Shown here: piece after piece, positions 15,656-25,275 of the stretch
Position numbering within the stretch: the stretch's first letter is position 1
Layout of the letters: each line of letters opens with the position of its first letter
Source: Flavobacterium sp.
GTDB lineage: Bacteria > Bacteroidota > Bacteroidia > Flavobacteriales > Flavobacteriaceae
Direction of reading: 5' to 3'
Length of the DNA: 37,660 nucleotides
Assembly (NCBI RefSeq): GCF_004211145.1
Contig: NZ_SEBS01000034.1
Span: 1 to 37,660 of the forward strand
Program-made: the position numbers and the translations under genes
The notes under the pieces: model-generated
The model's input: only the letters and a program-made list of their open reading frames with translations
What the model was told of the DNA's origin: nothing
Database searches by the model: none

Positions 15656-17159
15656 GTTTCGTGTTTTTAAGGAATGGAATCGCGTCGATGAAAATGCGTT
15701 TCTCGTCGGCGTTGATCGCGAATCGGAACATCAGAAACGCGTAAACCGCTCCGAACAAACCTATTTTGATGACGAGATTGAACCAACCGCTTCCCGGCAA
15801 GAAGTCGATTCCATATCCAATGGCCAAAATTACGAGAAACACGGGCAAAAGTCCACGCATGAGTTCTTTAAAAAACCGTAAAATTTGCAGCTTCAGGACG
15901 CGATTGTAATAGATGTTTACGAGAATTTGGCTCAGGATCCATCCGCCTGCCGAACCGTAAATGATTCCCGTCAATCCATAGAATCGCACGAGATAAGCGC
16001 CGATTCCGGTTCCGATGACGATCAGCGAAATGTACGTCACGGCCTTGAACGCAAACAGACTTCGCGCCTCGAGTATGGAATTCGCGAACGATTGTACGAG
16101 CGGCAACGTATACGAAAACATGATGATGATCGCGATCGTCCACGATTCGGCGTAATGTTCGCCTACCCAAAGGTTCACGAATTGTTGTCCGAAAATCAGG
16201 AATCCGCCAAAAATCATCAATAATGCGATCAGTGAAAAACGGCCGATGCGCGTCATCATGTCGGTGAGTTCGGCTCCCGATGCTTCGAGTACGGTCATTT
16301 TCGTGGCGCGCGGCAGGAAAACTCCTGAAATCGCGGTCGAGAATGCGCCGTAATACGTTCCCAATAAAATACCGACGCCGTAAATCCCGACGGCTATCGG
16401 CCCCGAAATCTTGCCCAGAATCAATTGGCCGGATTGCCATTGGAACTGGCCGACCATCGCGAAAATAAAAATCCAGATAGAATACCTGAAGATTTCCCTG
16501 ACAAGCGATTTCTCGAAATGACGCAATGCGAAACGTGCCTTCAAAACCTTGACGACGTAATACACGTTGATTCCGATCGCGACCACGTTCACGATCGTAT
16601 CGAGCACGACGAGCGCGACCGAATCACCGCCCCAAAGCAATAATCCGACGACCATTATCGACCGAACGATGTATTTCACGATGTTCATCGCACGTGGAAA
16701 AACGAAATGTTCGTACGCCGAACTGATGGCCGTGAAAGCGCCTCCGGGCAACGTGATCGCCAAATTGAAGATCAAAATCCCGAACATGATCTTGGCTTTT
16801 ATCAATTCCTGGGGCGTGAGTTTGTCGAAAAAGGAGTCGAGGTTGAAGTACAATCCGACGCCGATGATCACGATCGCCATAGAAATCACCGCGTAAATGA
16901 TCATCACCGTCGCCAAGAAATTGTTCTCGCCTTGCTTGTCCTGCTTGGCGCGATATTTTGAGACGAATCGGATGATGGTGTTGTTGAGCCCGAGATCTAG
17001 CACGCTGATATAGCCTATGAGCGAACCGATGAGCGTGTAAAGGCCGTATTCGGAATTACCGAGACATCGGATGATGAAAGGTGTGAGCAACAACCCGACC
17101 GCGTTGGTAAGGATGATCGTGACGTAAGACAGCGCGGCGCCTTTCTTGAGCTGGCTCAT
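15648..17159 (-). CDS. wzx: Wzx-type repeat-unit flippase
   Basis: A 503-residue polytopic membrane protein of the oligosaccharide flippase (PST/MOP) family with about 12-14 hydrophobic segments. It begins MSQLKKGAALSYVTIILTNAVGLLLTPFIIRCLGNSEYGLYTL (split here as LTPFIIRCLG / EYGLYTL), the usual first-helix pattern. A further mark is SIWIFIFAMVGQFQWQSGQLILG. It moves the finished lipid-linked repeat unit to the periplasm for polymerisation by the EpsG-like protein. The start is nine bases after the rfbB stop, and the stop overlaps the QueC-like gene start by eight bases. It is the only flippase candidate in the window. Confidence 0.9.
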   Translation of the reverse strand: MSQLKKGAALSYVTIILTNAVGLLLTPFIIRCLGNSEYGLYTLIGSLIGYISVLDLGLNNTIIRFVSKYRAKQDKQGENNFLATVMIIYAVISMAIVIIGVGLYFNLDSFFDKLTPQELIKAKIMFGILIFNLAITLPGGAFTAISSAYEHFVFPRAMNIVKYIVRSIMVVGLLLWGGDSVALVVLDTIVNVVAIGINVYYVVKVLKARFALRHFEKSLVREIFRYSIWIFIFAMVGQFQWQSGQLILGKISGPIAVGIYGVGILLGTYYGAFSTAISGVFLPRATKMTVLEASGAELTDMMTRIGRFSLIALLMIFGGFLIFGQQFVNLWVGEHYAESWTIAIIIMFSYTLPLVQSFANSILEARSLFAFKAVTYISLIVIGTGIGAYLVRFYGLTGIIYGSAGGWILSQILVNIYYNRVLKLQILRFFKELMRGLLPVFLVILAIGYGIDFLPGSGWFNLVIKIGLFGAVYAFLMFRFAINADEKRIFIDAIPFLKNTKHA

Positions 17160-17168
17160 GCGGTTCGG

Positions 17169-18215
17169 CTACTGATTGTACTGGGTTTCGTAATACTTGG
17201 CGTATTGTCCTGAAGTCACGTGGTTGAGCCACTCCTGATTCGACAAATACCAATCGATCGTGATTTCGAGGCCTTGCTCGAACGTGACCGACGGTTCCCA
17301 ACCGAGTTCCCTGTTGATCTTGGACGCATCGATCGCGTAACGCAAATCGTGGCCCGGACGGTCTTTGACGTACGTGATGAGTTGTTCCGACGTGCCTTCG
17401 CTCCTGCCCAATTTCTTGTCCATGAGTCTGCACAAAAGTTTGACAAGGTCGATGTTCTGCCATTCGTTGAAACCGCCGATGTTGTAGGTTTCGTGGTTGT
17501 TCCCTTCGTGGAAAACCAGATCGATGGCGCGCGCGTGATCTTCGACGAAAAGCCAATCGCGCGTATATTTCCCGTCGCCGTAAACCGGAAGCGGCTTGTT
17601 GTTGATGATGTTGTTGATGAACAGCGGAATCAGTTTCTCAGGAAAATGGTTCGGCCCGTAATTGTTCGAGCAGTTCGTGAGCACATACGGCAATCCGTAG
17701 GTTTCTCCATACGCGCGGACGAAATGGTCGGAACCCGCTTTTGACGCTGAATACGGCGAGTTTGGATCGTAAGCCGTCGTTTCGGTGAACAACCCTTCTG
17801 CGCCCAATGATCCGTAGACCTCATCGGTTGAAATATGGTAGAAACGCTTTCCTTGTGTGTCGCCCCAAATCGCTTTCGCGGCGTTCAGCAGGTTTACCGT
17901 TCCAAAGATGTTCGTGCGCAAAAACGAAAGCGGATCGGTGATCGAACGGTCGACGTGGGATTCGGCGGCCAAATGCAACACGCCATCGAATCGGTGTTCG
18001 GCAAAAAGCGCATCGATGAACGCGCTATCCACGATATCGCCTTTGATGAACGTGTAATTCGGTTCGTTCTCGATGTCCTGGATATTCTCGAGATTGCCCG
18101 CATACGTAAGCGCGTCGAGATTATAGATTTGATAGTCGGGATAGTTTTTGACGAAACGTCTCACGACATGGGAGCCAATGAAACCCGCGCCGCCTGTAAT
18201 CAAAATCTTTTTCAT
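17169..18215 (-). CDS. rfbB: dTDP-glucose 4,6-dehydratase
   Basis: A 348-residue extended short-chain dehydrogenase matching RmlB closely. It makes dTDP-4-keto-6-deoxyglucose. Seen are the NAD-binding [10 protein letters not shown] (7-16), the TDE catalytic triplet in HISTDEVYG (Thr130-Glu132), YSASK (Tyr155, Lys159), and TNCSNNYGP with HFPEKLIP. A longer frame to 18248 exists, but [14 protein letters not shown] at 18215 is the normal start and leaves a 10-base gap after the dehydrogenase stop. RmlA, RmlC and RmlD are not in the window, so either they lie elsewhere or the product is used for another 6-deoxy sugar. Confidence 0.95.
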   Translation of the reverse strand: MKKILITGGAGFIGSHVVRRFVKNYPDYQIYNLDALTYAGNLENIQDIENEPNYTFIKGDIVDSAFIDALFAEHRFDGVLHLAAESHVDRSITDPLSFLRTNIFGTVNLLNAAKAIWGDTQGKRFYHISTDEVYGSLGAEGLFTETTAYDPNSPYSASKAGSDHFVRAYGETYGLPYVLTNCSNNYGPNHFPEKLIPLFINNIINNKPLPVYGDGKYTRDWLFVEDHARAIDLVFHEGNNHETYNIGGFNEWQNIDLVKLLCRLMDKKLGRSEGTSEQLITYVKDRPGHDLRYAIDASKINRELGWEPSVTFEQGLEITIDWYLSNQEWLNHVTSGQYAKYYETQYNQ

Positions 18216-18225
18216 GTGTTTTAGT

Positions 18226-19503
18226 TTAGAGGCAACCGTCGACTTCAATCTTCAAAACGCCTTTCACGTCATAAATTACCGACGTTTCCTTGCGGAACTG
18301 GTCCAGGTCGAGCGAAAGGAATTCAGTATGCGCGACGCCAAGGATGATCGTATCGAATTTATCGACCGGAAGTTCCTGTGTCGTCTTGATGCCGTATTCG
18401 TGTTCGACCTCGAGCGTGTTGGCCCACGGGTCGTAAATCGTAATGTTGAGACTGTAGTCGTTCAACGCGTTTATGACGTCGACGATCTTCGTATTGCGCA
18501 CATCGGGGCAATTTTCCTTGAACGTGAAGCCGAGCAGCAATACTTTCGCCGAATTGACCTTGATGTTTTTCTTGATCATGAGTTTCACCACCGACGACGC
18601 GACATATTCGCCCATCGAATCGTTCAGGCGACGACCCGCGAGGATGATCTCAGGATGATAGCCGAGTTCCTGTGCTTTCTGCGCCAGATAATACGGATCG
18701 ACGCCGATGCAATGCCCGCCGACCAATCCGGGTTTAAACTTCAAAAAATTCCATTTCGTACCCGCGGCTTCCAAGACGTCGGCCGTGTTGATGCCCATGA
18801 TGTTGAATATCTTGGCCAGTTCGTTCACGAAGGCGATGTTGATGTCGCGCTGCGAGTTTTCGATGACTTTCGCGGCTTCGGCAACTTTAATCGAGGGCGC
18901 GAGATGCGTTCCGGCCACGATCACCGATTTGTATAATTCGTCCACGTTTCGGGCCGCTTCAGGAGTCGAGCCCGCCGTGATCTTGAGTATTTTTTCAACC
19001 GTGTGTTCCTTGTCTCCGGGATTTATGCGTTCGGGCGAATATCCGGCGAAGAAATCGACGTTGAATTTCAATCCGCTGACCCGCTCGAGAACGGGAATGC
19101 ATTCGTCCTCGGTCACGCCGGGATAAACCGTCGATTCATAGATTACGGTGTCGCCTTTCTTGAGGACTTTCGCGACGGTTTCGCTTGACTTGTACAAAGG
19201 CGTCAAATCAGGACGGTTGTTCTTGTCGACCGGTGTCGGAACCGTAACGACGAAATAGTTGCAGTTCGAGATATCGTTTATGTCGGCCGAGCAAAACAAA
19301 CCGTTCCCGTCAAGCGGGCTGGAAACGAGTACCGATTTTAGCAAATCATCCGAGACTTCAAGCGTGCTGTCTTTTCCCGAATTGAGTTCGGCGACGCGGT
19401 TTTGATTAATGTCGAAACCAACCACGGGATATTTCGTCGCGAACAAACGCGCGAGTGGCAAACCCACATATCCAAGCCCGATAACTGCTATTTTCGCGTC
19501 CAT
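18226..19503 (-). CDS. UDP-HexNAc 6-dehydrogenase (TviB/WbpA-like)
   Basis: A 425-residue nucleotide-sugar dehydrogenase. The N-terminus is [15 protein letters not shown] (NAD-binding). Next come [20 protein letters not shown] and [12 protein letters not shown]. The catalytic cysteine is in [14 protein letters not shown] (Cys265), the form typical of the WecC/TviB/WbpA group acting on UDP-GlcNAc or UDP-ManNAc. The C-terminal domain has [16 protein letters not shown]. Together with the WbpP/TviC-like epimerase at 20946, it suggests UDP-GlcNAcA and UDP-GalNAcA, as in Vi antigen synthesis. It starts two bases after ugd. The exact hexosamine is inferred. Confidence 0.88.
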   Translation of the reverse strand: MDAKIAVIGLGYVGLPLARLFATKYPVVGFDINQNRVAELNSGKDSTLEVSDDLLKSVLVSSPLDGNGLFCSADINDISNCNYFVVTVPTPVDKNNRPDLTPLYKSSETVAKVLKKGDTVIYESTVYPGVTEDECIPVLERVSGLKFNVDFFAGYSPERINPGDKEHTVEKILKITAGSTPEAARNVDELYKSVIVAGTHLAPSIKVAEAAKVIENSQRDINIAFVNELAKIFNIMGINTADVLEAAGTKWNFLKFKPGLVGGHCIGVDPYYLAQKAQELGYHPEIILAGRRLNDSMGEYVASSVVKLMIKKNIKVNSAKVLLLGFTFKENCPDVRNTKIVDVINALNDYSLNITIYDPWANTLEVEHEYGIKTTQELPVDKFDTIILGVAHTEFLSLDLDQFRKETSVIYDVKGVLKIEVDGCL

Positions 19504-19505
19504 AG

Positions 19506-20891
19506 TTATGATCCGATCGATTTGTATACGAATCCGATGTCAGTTAGTTTTTTCCTGTCAAGCAAGTTGCGTCCATCAAAAACGAAGGCCGGTTTTTGCA
19601 TGTTGTCGTAAATGCGTTTCCAGTCGTATTCCTTGAATTCGTCCCATTCCGTAAGCACGGCGATGGCGTGAGCTCCGGCGCAGGCTTCGTACGGACCTTC
19701 ATAGGTTTGCACTCTTTTTTTGCTCGAGGCGCTCACGTTTATGTATTCAAGGTCCTCCATGACCTGGCTTTCCGTAACTTTCGGGTCAAAAACCGCGATG
19801 TTAGCCTGTTCGCTCACAAGGTCGCGCGCCACGAAAATCGCAGCCGATTCGCGTGTGTCGTTCGTATCTTTCTTGAACGCCCAACCCAGGAAGCAGATTT
19901 TCTTGTCGGCAACTGTATTGTAAAGCGTTTGTACGATTTTATTTGCGAAACGCCTTTTTTGGTGGTCGTTCATGATGATGACCTGCTCCCAATAATCGGC
20001 TACTTCGCGAAGCCCGAATGACTTGGAGATATAGACTAGGTTCAAAATGTCTTTCTGGAAACAAGATCCGCCGAAGCCGACTGACGATTTCAGGAATTTA
20101 GGCCCGATGCGACTGTCCATTCCGATCGCGCGCGCAACTTCGTTCACGTCGGCGCCCGTTTTCTCGCACAATTCGGATATGGCGTTGATCGACGAGACAC
20201 GCTGCGCCAAAAACGCATTCGCGGTGAGTTTCGATAATTCGGACGACCAAACGTTCGTCGTGAGGATTTTGCTCTTGTCGACCCAATTCTCATAGACATT
20301 CACAAGCGCCTGGATGGCATTCTCTCCTTCAGGAGTCGTGTCGCCCCCGATAAGAACGCGATCGGGATTCAACAAATCGGCGACGGCCGTTCCTTCTGCA
20401 AGGAATTCGGGATTCGAAAGGATCTGGAATTGTACTCCGTTGCCTGTGTGGTCAAGTATGCTTTTGATCGCTTCGGCCGTGCGCACGGGAAGCGTGGATT
20501 TTTCCACCACGATCTTATCGTCTTTGGCAACCCGCGCAATTTGGCGAGCACAAAGTTCGATATACTTTAGGTCGGCCGCCATGCCTTTGCCTGAACCGTA
20601 TGTTTTTGTGGGCGTGTTTACCGATATGAAAATAATTTGTGCGTCATGTATCGCCTTGTCTACTTCGGTCGAAAAAAACAGGTTTTTACCTCTCGTATTG
20701 CCTACGATTTCACTGAGCCCGGGTTCATAGATCGGAATGTTCGCCACATCAGGGCTGTTCCATTGCGCGATCCGTTCTTCGTTCAAATCAACTACGGTAA
20801 CTTGGATATGGGGACATTTTTGTGCGATGACGGCCATTGTCGGACCTCCAACATATCCGGCGCCAATGCAACAAATCTTTGTAATTTTCAT
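19506..20891 (-). CDS. ugd: UDP-glucose 6-dehydrogenase (eukaryote-like form)
   Basis: A 461-residue UDP-glucose dehydrogenase producing UDP-glucuronate. It begins with [19 protein letters not shown]. It has [33 protein letters not shown] and [12 protein letters not shown]. The catalytic cysteine is in [17 protein letters not shown] (Cys277). Several segments ([32 protein letters not shown]) follow the longer eukaryote-like group rather than the short bacterial Ugd. It has its own promoter-like sequence and is followed by the HexNAc dehydrogenase after two bases. With the pyruvyltransferase and QueC-like gene, the locus is rich in acidic-sugar functions. Confidence 0.93.
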   Translation of the reverse strand: MKITKICCIGAGYVGGPTMAVIAQKCPHIQVTVVDLNEERIAQWNSPDVANIPIYEPGLSEIVGNTRGKNLFFSTEVDKAIHDAQIIFISVNTPTKTYGSGKGMAADLKYIELCARQIARVAKDDKIVVEKSTLPVRTAEAIKSILDHTGNGVQFQILSNPEFLAEGTAVADLLNPDRVLIGGDTTPEGENAIQALVNVYENWVDKSKILTTNVWSSELSKLTANAFLAQRVSSINAISELCEKTGADVNEVARAIGMDSRIGPKFLKSSVGFGGSCFQKDILNLVYISKSFGLREVADYWEQVIIMNDHQKRRFANKIVQTLYNTVADKKICFLGWAFKKDTNDTRESAAIFVARDLVSEQANIAVFDPKVTESQVMEDLEYINVSASSKKRVQTYEGPYEACAGAHAIAVLTEWDEFKEYDWKRIYDNMQKPAFVFDGRNLLDRKKLTDIGFVYKSIGS

Positions 20892-20910
20892 TCGTTATAT
20901 TTTGAGATTG

Positions 20911-20941
20911 CAAATATACTTTTATTCATAACAGCCGCCAA
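20911..20941 (-). promoter_or_regulatory. Bacteroidota-type promoter before ugd
   Basis: Read on the minus strand: TTG (20939-20941), a 20-base spacer, then TATATTTG (20911-20918), a full match to TTG / TAnnTTTG. It lies in the 54-base gap between the epimerase stop and the ugd start, and the -7 box ends 19 bases before the ATG. It would start a second transcript inside the locus. Confidence 0.6.
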
Positions 20942-20945
20942 GCCG

Positions 20946-21929
20946 TTACCTTAGGTTTTCCCAATACCAACGCACGGCTTCGCGCAAACCGGCATCGAAA
21001 GGGAATTGCGGGTCGTAACCCAATAATTTTTTCGCTTTTTCGACGCTTGCCTGGGAATGCGGGACGTCGCCGCTTCGGTTGGGCCCGAAAATTATCGGCA
21101 CATCGGCTATCGCGGGATCGTGTTCCGAGAGGAACTTCTTGAGGCTTTCAGTAAGCTCGACAAGCGATATGCGCTGGCCGAACGCCGTATTGTAAACCGT
21201 ATTCACCGCAATCGGATTGGTCGTGACCATCGCGAGTTCGTTCATGAGAATCACGTTGTCGATGTAGGTGAAATCACGAGAGTAGCTTCCGTCGCCGTTG
21301 ATCACGGGACTTTCGTGCTTCATGAGCTGCATGACGAACTTCGGGATGACTGCGGCGTAGGCTCCGTTCGGATCCTGTTTGCGCCCGAAAACATTGAAAT
21401 AACGCAATCCTATCGTTTCGATCCCGTAGGTTTTCGAAAAAATCCCGGCGTACAATTCGTTGACGTATTTGGTGATCGCATATGGAGAAAGCGGACTTCC
21501 GATGTTCTCCTCGACCTTCGGCAACGCTTCCGAATCCCCGTACGTCGATGAGCTCGCGGCGTAGATGAATCGCTTCACGCCTGCGTCCCGTGCCGCGACG
21601 AGCATATTCAGGAAGCCCGAAACGTTGACATCGTTGCTAGTAATTGGATCGTTTATGGATCGCGGAACAGATCCCAAAGCCGCCTGATGCATCACGTAAT
21701 CGACGCCTTGAACCGCTTTTTGGCAATCGTCCTGATTTCGGATATCGCCTTCGATCAATTCGAAACGAGCGTTGTCAAGCAAATGAGAAATGTTATGCCG
21801 ATGACCTGTCGCAAAGTTATCCAGGCAAATCACGTGATGTCCTTTCGAAATGAAATGGTCGCACAGATTTGAACCAATAAATCCCGCACCACCGGTAATC
21901 AGGATTTTATGTGATTGAGATTCGGGCAT
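20946..21929 (-). CDS. UDP-HexNAc(A) 4-epimerase, WbpP/TviC-like
   Basis: A 327-residue extended short-chain dehydrogenase. Seen are the NAD-binding [11 protein letters not shown] (11-21), a HQAALGSVPRSINDPI segment typical of the WbpP/TviC group, the serine region AASSSTYGDSEALPK and the YAITK motif (Tyr150, Lys154). WbpP and TviC epimerise UDP-GlcNAc/GalNAc or the matching uronic acids at C4. Next to a TviB-like dehydrogenase, a product such as UDP-GalNAcA is likely. It starts one base after the wzc stop, so it is probably co-transcribed with wza-wzc, while ugd downstream has its own promoter. Confidence 0.88.
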   Translation of the reverse strand: MPESQSHKILITGGAGFIGSNLCDHFISKGHHVICLDNFATGHRHNISHLLDNARFELIEGDIRNQDDCQKAVQGVDYVMHQAALGSVPRSINDPITSNDVNVSGFLNMLVAARDAGVKRFIYAASSSTYGDSEALPKVEENIGSPLSPYAITKYVNELYAGIFSKTYGIETIGLRYFNVFGRKQDPNGAYAAVIPKFVMQLMKHESPVINGDGSYSRDFTYIDNVILMNELAMVTTNPIAVNTVYNTAFGQRISLVELTESLKKFLSEHDPAIADVPIIFGPNRSGDVPHSQASVEKAKKLLGYDPQFPFDAGLREAVRWYWENLR

Positions 21930-21930
21930 A

Positions 21931-24402
21931 TTATTTTTTGTTACCTGAAAACAGGTTCAAAATGCGTTTGAAGATTCCGGGCGGACGATCGTCTTCGTGA
22001 TATCCTTCCGAGTAATTCGCGTAGTTGTAACCGTAGCCATAGCCGTAACCATAACCCGAACCGTACTTCGCCTTGTTCTCGTATCCGTTGAAGACGATGC
22101 TCACGTTGCTGATCTCGCCGCGTTTGAAGCGGTTGTTCAATAGCATCACCATTTCCTTTTTGGTGTAATTCTGGCGCATGATGTACAGCGTGACATCGGC
22201 GTATTGAGCCAACTCAAGTGCGTCTGAAACCAAACCGACAGGCGGCGTATCGAAAATGATGTAATCGTATTTCAATTTGAGCTGGGTCATGAATTCGTGC
22301 ATGGCCTCGCTAATGATGAGTTCTGACGGATTTGGCGGAATCGGACCCGATGTAACGACGTCAAGAAACGGGACATGCGTATTTTGGATGACTTCGTCCA
22401 TCGTTTTTTGTCCGATGAGGAAATTCACGACGCCGATGTCGTTCCTGATCTTGAAATCGTCGAAAATCTTAGGCTTGCGCAAATCGAGGCCCACGATAAC
22501 CGTCTTTTTCTCGCTGAGTGCGAAAACCGTCGCGATGTTTATCGAGCAGAACGTCTTGCCTTCGCCACTGATCGACGACGTAAGCATGAGTGACTTCCCG
22601 CCCAGGCTCGTATCTCCTTTTTTCTTGTACAGGAATTGAAGGGACGAACGGATGGCGCGGAATGATTCGGCCAACGCCGACTTGGGTTTTTCAAATACCG
22701 ACAGGTTCGACTTTGTATGCTTTATTCCCACGACGCCGATAAGCGGAATCTTGGTGAGTTTTGTGATATCCTCGGTGTTGAGGATCGTATTTTCGAGGAA
22801 GAAGATCGCGAAGACGAACATGAGCGGAACCAAAAAACCAAGAAACGCCGCCATAACATAATTCACGCTCGTATTCGGACCAACCAGACCTTTGCCTACA
22901 TCTTTGGCTGGATCGATAAAATGGATGTCGGACAAATTCGATTTCATCACGATCGCTGCCTCGTTGCGCTTGGCCATGAACGCGTTTATGATATTGTCGC
23001 TAAGATCGAATTTGCGCTTGAGGCGTAAATATTCCTGCTTACTCTCGGGCAACTGGTTGATCGAACTTTGGACCTGACCCAATTTCGCCTCGACGAGATT
23101 CAAATCATATTGTGCAGACGCTTTCGCCGACACGATGTTTTCAAGAAGCACGCGCTTTACGGCCTCCATGTCGCGGTCGAAATCCCGGAAAAGCTTGTCG
23201 TTCTTGACCGCATAGGATCGGGACGACCGTTCTACCGATAGCGCGATGAGTTTCGAGACATTCACGGTGATGTTCGGATCATCTATTCCGTAGACGGCCG
23301 GTGCGGGTAATTTGGAAAAGTCGGTACTTCGGTTCAAATACGTCCGAAGCGAGTTCAGGTAGGCGATTTTGCGTTGCGCATTGTCTTTTTGCAAATCGAA
23401 CCCTTCGAGCTGTTCCGAGAATTTTGCGCCTCCTTCTTCAATCGCGTTCAGGTCTTTCCCTCGTGAGAAATCCCGGATCGCGCCTTCAGAATCCTTGAGA
23501 TCGCGATCGAGCGCCGCAAGAGTACTGTCGATGAATCGGATCGTGTTGCTCGCAAATTTGTTCTTGCGCTCAAGCTGTGAATCGATAAGTGTCTGAACCG
23601 TCGTGTTGAGATAGTTCACCATGCGCGCCTTATTGGTTCCCTGAAGGCTAAGTGTGATTACGGAGCCTGTTTTGTCGTTCACCTCGGCTTTGATTCCCTG
23701 ATATCGCCCGACGGTCTGGTTGAAGTCATTGAATCGGATGAAGTATTCCTTATTAATGTAATCGTTTGGAAGATCGTTGAGTTCTACCCTGAAATGCAGG
23801 AAAGGCAAATCCACCGGTTGGCCGACCTTGTAGCGTTTGACGAATTCACCCGGCGCCACGTTCGCTACTGAAAGTGAATTATCGACATAATGGACCAACG
23901 GCACCGAATTGCCCGTGAACGTATGGCGAATTTCGTAAACGGCAGGACTTACGAATTTTATGGTTATGAGGCTTCCGAAAAGCTGACCTTCATCTTTGTC
24001 AAGAACGACCCGAAACGGAACTTCGCCGTACACGTCCTGAAGGTAATATTTGTGTTGCAACAGATAATCGATGTAGTACTCCAGTTTTTCGACGACGACC
24101 TCGTTATGCGAACGCGATTTGATGGCGTAGGCGATTCCCTGAACCTCATCTGAAACGCCGCCCCAGTTGAAAACCAGGCTGGTGTTGGAAGTAAACAGTT
24201 GATTGTTTTCTTCTTTCATGGCTATGGTGGTTTCCATAGCATATACTTTCTCTTTCCTGATATTGACCTGATAAGCGATGAAAAATGCGACGGCAAAACT
24301 CAACAGGAACCACTTCCAGTAGCTGGCGGTCTTGACAAGGAAACCCTTGAAATCGAAGCCTTCACGACCTTCAAATAACGAAAAATCTTTTGTATCAAGC
24401 AT
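21931..24402 (-). CDS. wzc: Wzc-type polysaccharide co-polymerase and tyrosine kinase
   Basis: An 823-residue inner-membrane BY-kinase controlling chain length and export with Wza. A first membrane helix (about 33-46) and a second one (YVMAAFLGFLVPLMFVFAIFF) flank a large periplasmic coiled-coil Wzz domain. The cytoplasmic kinase has Walker A SGEGKT (Lys616), Walker A' VGLDLRKP (Asp640) and Walker B IIFDTPP (Asp718). The C-terminal tail is a tyrosine cluster: nine Tyr in 22 residues (780-801), mostly alternating with Gly, encoded by a hexanucleotide-like repeat at 22000-22065. Autophosphorylation of this tail normally regulates oligomerisation. It follows wza by ten bases. It is a single-polypeptide type, as in Proteobacteria. 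Confidence 0.94.
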   Translation of the reverse strand: MLDTKDFSLFEGREGFDFKGFLVKTASYWKWFLLSFAVAFFIAYQVNIRKEKVYAMETTIAMKEENNQLFTSNTSLVFNWGGVSDEVQGIAYAIKSRSHNEVVVEKLEYYIDYLLQHKYYLQDVYGEVPFRVVLDKDEGQLFGSLITIKFVSPAVYEIRHTFTGNSVPLVHYVDNSLSVANVAPGEFVKRYKVGQPVDLPFLHFRVELNDLPNDYINKEYFIRFNDFNQTVGRYQGIKAEVNDKTGSVITLSLQGTNKARMVNYLNTTVQTLIDSQLERKNKFASNTIRFIDSTLAALDRDLKDSEGAIRDFSRGKDLNAIEEGGAKFSEQLEGFDLQKDNAQRKIAYLNSLRTYLNRSTDFSKLPAPAVYGIDDPNITVNVSKLIALSVERSSRSYAVKNDKLFRDFDRDMEAVKRVLLENIVSAKASAQYDLNLVEAKLGQVQSSINQLPESKQEYLRLKRKFDLSDNIINAFMAKRNEAAIVMKSNLSDIHFIDPAKDVGKGLVGPNTSVNYVMAAFLGFLVPLMFVFAIFFLENTILNTEDITKLTKIPLIGVVGIKHTKSNLSVFEKPKSALAESFRAIRSSLQFLYKKKGDTSLGGKSLMLTSSISGEGKTFCSINIATVFALSEKKTVIVGLDLRKPKIFDDFKIRNDIGVVNFLIGQKTMDEVIQNTHVPFLDVVTSGPIPPNPSELIISEAMHEFMTQLKLKYDYIIFDTPPVGLVSDALELAQYADVTLYIMRQNYTKKEMVMLLNNRFKRGEISNVSIVFNGYENKAKYGSGYGYGYGYGYNYANYSEGYHEDDRPPGIFKRILNLFSGNKK

Positions 24403-24412
24403 CTTCGGACCT

Positions 24413-25201
24413 CTATCTCGTTAGCAATATGGTGGCCGTCGTGAGCAATGACAGCACCGAAATGATTGTGGTAAGCGATTGCACCAACGTCGTTCCTGTT
24501 CCCAATGTCTTTTGCGGAAGCGGTTTCACGTAAATATAATCGTTGGGCTGCAAATAGTAATAAGGCGATTGCATGGAATTCCGGTCGAGCAGGTTGATGC
24601 TGTGCATTTCAGTTCCCGAAGGCATTTGCCTGATCACCACTACATCTTTGCGGTCTCCGGTGATCGTAATATCGCCTGAATTCGCGATTGCTTCCATGAT
24701 GTTTACTTTTTCCTGGAACAAAGTCTTGGTGCCGGGCGAGTTTACTTCGCCGTTTATCGTGTATCGGAAGCCTGACAGTTTCACGCTCACGAAAATATTG
24801 GCATCGGCCGTAAAAAACTCCTCAAGCAACCTTTTTTCTATTTTTTGTCGCGCCTCTTCAACGGTGAAGCCAAGTACGTTCACCTCGTTCAGCATCGGCA
24901 TCCTGATATTGCCGTGATCATCTACCGTGTAACCGTCGAAATACAACGATTGTTCACCTTTTGCGCTCTCAATTCCAGCATTCGTCGGGTTGAAAGCCTG
25001 TACCAATTTGGGATCGATAGCCTTGATCGACACACTTAAGATGTCATTGGTTTGCAAGCGATATGGCTTTGTAGAAACAGGATTCACAGCCTGTGTAGAC
25101 TGGTTTTCATCGCCCTGAAGGTAAATCAGGTCCTTTGTCGGGATACAGGAAGTGAACAATAAGCCTATGAGTAAAAGAAAATAAACCGGGAGCCTCTTCA
25201 T
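24413..25201 (-). CDS. wza: Wza-type outer-membrane polysaccharide export lipoprotein
   Basis: A 262-residue export protein. The signal peptide ends in a lipobox, LLFTSC (Cys19). PYRLQTNDILSVSI starts the polysaccharide export (PES) domain. RMPMLNEVNVLGFTVEEA and GEVNSPGTKTLFQEKVNIMEAI mark the export/SLBB part. The C-terminus ends in a hydrophobic helix (LVQSLTTIISVLSLLTTATILL). A longer frame begins at 25255, but a -7 promoter box (25223-25230) lies within that extension, and the signal peptide begins properly at 25201. It is the first gene of the visible polysaccharide operon and is followed by wzc. Confidence 0.92.
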   Translation of the reverse strand: MKRLPVYFLLLIGLLFTSCIPTKDLIYLQGDENQSTQAVNPVSTKPYRLQTNDILSVSIKAIDPKLVQAFNPTNAGIESAKGEQSLYFDGYTVDDHGNIRMPMLNEVNVLGFTVEEARQKIEKRLLEEFFTADANIFVSVKLSGFRYTINGEVNSPGTKTLFQEKVNIMEAIANSGDITITGDRKDVVVIRQMPSGTEMHSINLLDRNSMQSPYYYLQPNDYIYVKPLPQKTLGTGTTLVQSLTTIISVLSLLTTATILLTR

Positions 25202-25222
25202 CCGTTTGCAAAATTTAGCAGA

Positions 25223-25230
25223 CAAATATA
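25223..25230 (-). promoter_or_regulatory. -7 promoter element before wza
   Basis: On the minus strand TATATTTG matches TAnnTTTG and ends 21 bases before the chosen wza ATG. No clear TTG lies at the -33 distance. It supports the 25201 start and is the probable head of the polysaccharide operon, since recR ends just upstream (25276). Confidence 0.5.
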
Positions 25231-25275
25231 GTTTTTCATTTTTTAAACTATGCATACTAACGCATTATTCTCCGA

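Noticed and set aside
18148..18936. A 262-codon plus-strand frame
   Set aside because: Antisense to rfbB and the HexNAc dehydrogenase, both of which are certain.
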